Of a DNA stretch of 5,959 nucleotides, positions 4,860-5,959 are shown piece by piece. Source of the DNA: Erythrobacteraceae bacterium CCH12-C2 (lineage in GTDB: Bacteria > Pseudomonadota > Alphaproteobacteria > Sphingomonadales > Sphingomonadaceae); NCBI GenBank assembly GCA_001556995.1, contig LSKF01000059.1, positions 1 to 5,959 of the forward strand. Reading direction: 5' to 3'. Below the pieces are notes generated by a model. It had not been told where the DNA came from. It saw only the letters and a program-made list of their open reading frames with translations, and searched no databases. Position 1 is the stretch's first letter. Each line of letters begins with the position of its first letter. Both the position numbers and the translations under genes were made by a program.

Positions 4860-5315
4860 ATGAAAATCGCGTCCATCATTAACCGTAAAGGCCGGCACTT
4901 CGAAACGGTGTCCCAGAATACACCGCTGCTAGCAGCTGTGGAAATCATGCATCGTGAAGCGATCGGATCAATTGGGGTTCACGACGAGGAAGTTCGCACA
5001 ATCATCGGCATCATCTCGCAAGCCGAACTGATGACAGCCATTGCCACTCGAGGCATATATGGGCTTCATTTGCCCGTCTCGCTTTACATGCGGGTCAGTC
5101 TCACCAACTGCACGTGCGAAGACGAGGTCGGCACGATCATGGAGGTCATGACCCGCAGGCGGTCTCGCCACGCGATTGTCCGCAATGCGGCAGGTGAAGC
5201 AGCCGGGCTGGTTTCTATGGGCGATCTGGTTGCGGCCCAGCTCGAGCAGGCTCAGCTCGAGGCGGGGGTGTTGCGTGACATGGCCCGGTCACATCTGCTC
5301 GCTGCATCGGTATAA
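4860..5315 (+). CDS. Tandem CBS-domain protein
   Basis: Stand-alone Bateman module of 151 aa, cytosolic, with no attached catalytic or DNA-binding domain. CBS1 spans about residues 8-63 (VSQNTPLLAAVEIMHREAIGS at 17-37, then IIGIISQAEL at 48-57). CBS2 spans about 73-128 (the VGTIMEVMTRRRSRHAIV stretch at 90-107, then AGLVSMGDLVAAQLEQ at 115-130). A helical tail rich in Glu, Gln and Ala (129-148) closes it. Such pairs usually bind adenine nucleotides and regulate a partner; this layout is common in alphaproteobacteria. The loop between the domains contains C84 and C86 as a CxC (TNCTCEDE); the first Cys is common in relatives as I recall, the second is unusual. The gene is 3 nt from the following hydrolase gene and shares its SigF-type promoter, so nucleotide or stress sensing linked to the envelope is a reasonable but unproven idea. 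Confidence 0.88.
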   Translation: MKIASIINRKGRHFETVSQNTPLLAAVEIMHREAIGSIGVHDEEVRTIIGIISQAELMTAIATRGIYGLHLPVSLYMRVSLTNCTCEDEVGTIMEVMTRRRSRHAIVRNAAGEAAGLVSMGDLVAAQLEQAQLEAGVLRDMARSHLLAASV

Positions 5316-5318
5316 GGT

Positions 5319-5939
5319 ATGGGGGCCATATTGCGAACCGTTGGGCGAATGCTGGCGGGTTTCCTTACGGCCCCGTCGCGAGCGCCTTACTCGGCAATTC
5401 CAACCGACCCAGCTGCACTCGCACATAGCCTTCGTCCGGGCGATGTTCTGTTGGTCGAAGGGCGACAGCGGGTCAGCACGGCTATAAAATACCTCACGCA
5501 GTCGACATGGTCTCACGCCGCTTTGTGCATTTCGGCTTACGACCCACTCACCGGGAGTTTACCGCAGTTTGTCGAAGCGGATGTTGTTGACGGTGTTCGG
5601 CAGGTGTCACTAGCCTTGTTTACCGACAAGCATACGCGGATTTGTCGCCCGCTTGGTCTCGCCCATGAGCAAGTTGCAGAGGTTATTGCTTTCGCACAAG
5701 CTCATATCGGCGATGAATATGATCTTGCGAACGTCATCGATCTTGCTCGCTACCTTTGGCCTACGCCGCCGGTCCCAGTGGGCTGGAGACGACGCATGAT
5801 CGCCTTGGGCAGTGGCGAGCCGACCAAAGCCATTTGCTCAACCTTGATTGCGCGCGCGTTTCAGTCGATCCGCTATCCGATCCTGCCACAGATAACGAAG
5901 GAGAGTATCCATCCGGCGGGGGCCGCCTTGTCTGGGTAG
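5319..5939 (+). CDS. YiiX/YebB-like (C92, permuted NlpC/P60) cysteine hydrolase, C-terminus apparently missing
   Basis: Papain-like hydrolase of the permuted NlpC/P60 superfamily, 206 aa. LRPGDVLLVEG (38-48) opens the domain, followed by the segment STAIKYLTQSTWSHAALCIS (53-72) with the likely catalytic His66, then FVEADVVDGV (84-93) with E86 as possible third residue. YDLANVIDLARYLWP (134-148) and RRRMIALGSGEPTKAICSTLIARAFQSI (157-184) follow, the latter with the likely nucleophile C173. Substrates in this superfamily are cell-wall peptides or lipid-linked amide/ester bonds; here unknown. Relatives, as I remember them, are about 250 aa and continue after YPILP with a conserved end (an RHHSL..PRDFDxSPYF-like block). 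Here the frame closes after PAGAALSG. A G5 run (5918-5922) just before the stop and an open alternative frame to the window end suggest a possible frameshift. No own ribosome-binding site; ATG lies 3 nt after the CBS stop, so coupled translation is likely. The last 20 bases carry nothing else recognisable. Confidence 0.82.
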   Translation: MGAILRTVGRMLAGFLTAPSRAPYSAIPTDPAALAHSLRPGDVLLVEGRQRVSTAIKYLTQSTWSHAALCISAYDPLTGSLPQFVEADVVDGVRQVSLALFTDKHTRICRPLGLAHEQVAEVIAFAQAHIGDEYDLANVIDLARYLWPTPPVPVGWRRRMIALGSGEPTKAICSTLIARAFQSIRYPILPQITKESIHPAGAALSG

Positions 5940-5959
5940 GTATTGAGCGCTCTTTAGCG

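Noticed and set aside
1..5959. CRISPR array, tRNA/rRNA gene, transposase or integrase
   Set aside because: No regularly spaced repeats, no tRNA-like cloverleaf and no recombinase or transposase motif was seen on either strand.

Overview
The window looks like part of an alphaproteobacterial chromosome. The precursor, sigma factor and anti-sigma factor most resemble Caulobacterales/Sphingomonadales versions as I remember them; no 16S or other phylogenetic marker is present, so this is inference. Coding density is high, genes are tightly packed, and GC content is moderately high.

Left two thirds (about 3600 down to 45, minus strand). This is a single tight six-gene operon: a bufferin-type precursor peptide (DUF2282, bufA), its DUF692 MNIO maturase (bufB), the DUF2063 partner protein (bufC), a DoxX-family membrane protein, an ECF sigma factor of the SigF type, and the DUF1109 membrane anti-sigma factor NrsF. 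Bufferins are described as secreted, post-translationally modified, cysteine-containing copper-binding peptides. SigF/NrsF is the copper/oxidant-responsive switch known from Caulobacter. Upstream of bufA is an exact GTAACC-N16-CGAA motif, which is the Caulobacter SigF promoter as I recall it, so the sigma factor probably drives its own operon. NrsF is odd: it stops at about residue 166 and lacks the usual C-terminal end, including the second conserved cysteine.

Right third (3771 to 5939, plus strand). A divergent gene encodes an exported metallo-beta-lactamase-fold hydrolase. It is followed by a two-gene unit: a tandem CBS-domain protein and a YiiX/YebB-like (permuted NlpC/P60, C92-type) cysteine hydrolase that also appears to lack its C-terminus. 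The intergenic region before the CBS gene carries a second exact GTAACC-N16-CGAA. A third copy lies inside bufC, upstream of doxX-sigF-nrsF.

The most interesting reading is that the CBS/YiiX pair, and perhaps the MBL hydrolase, are undescribed members of a SigF envelope-stress or copper-stress regulon sitting beside the bufferin operon, with an unusual short NrsF controlling it. The two window ends hold small TTAGCG repeats next to the two truncated genes.
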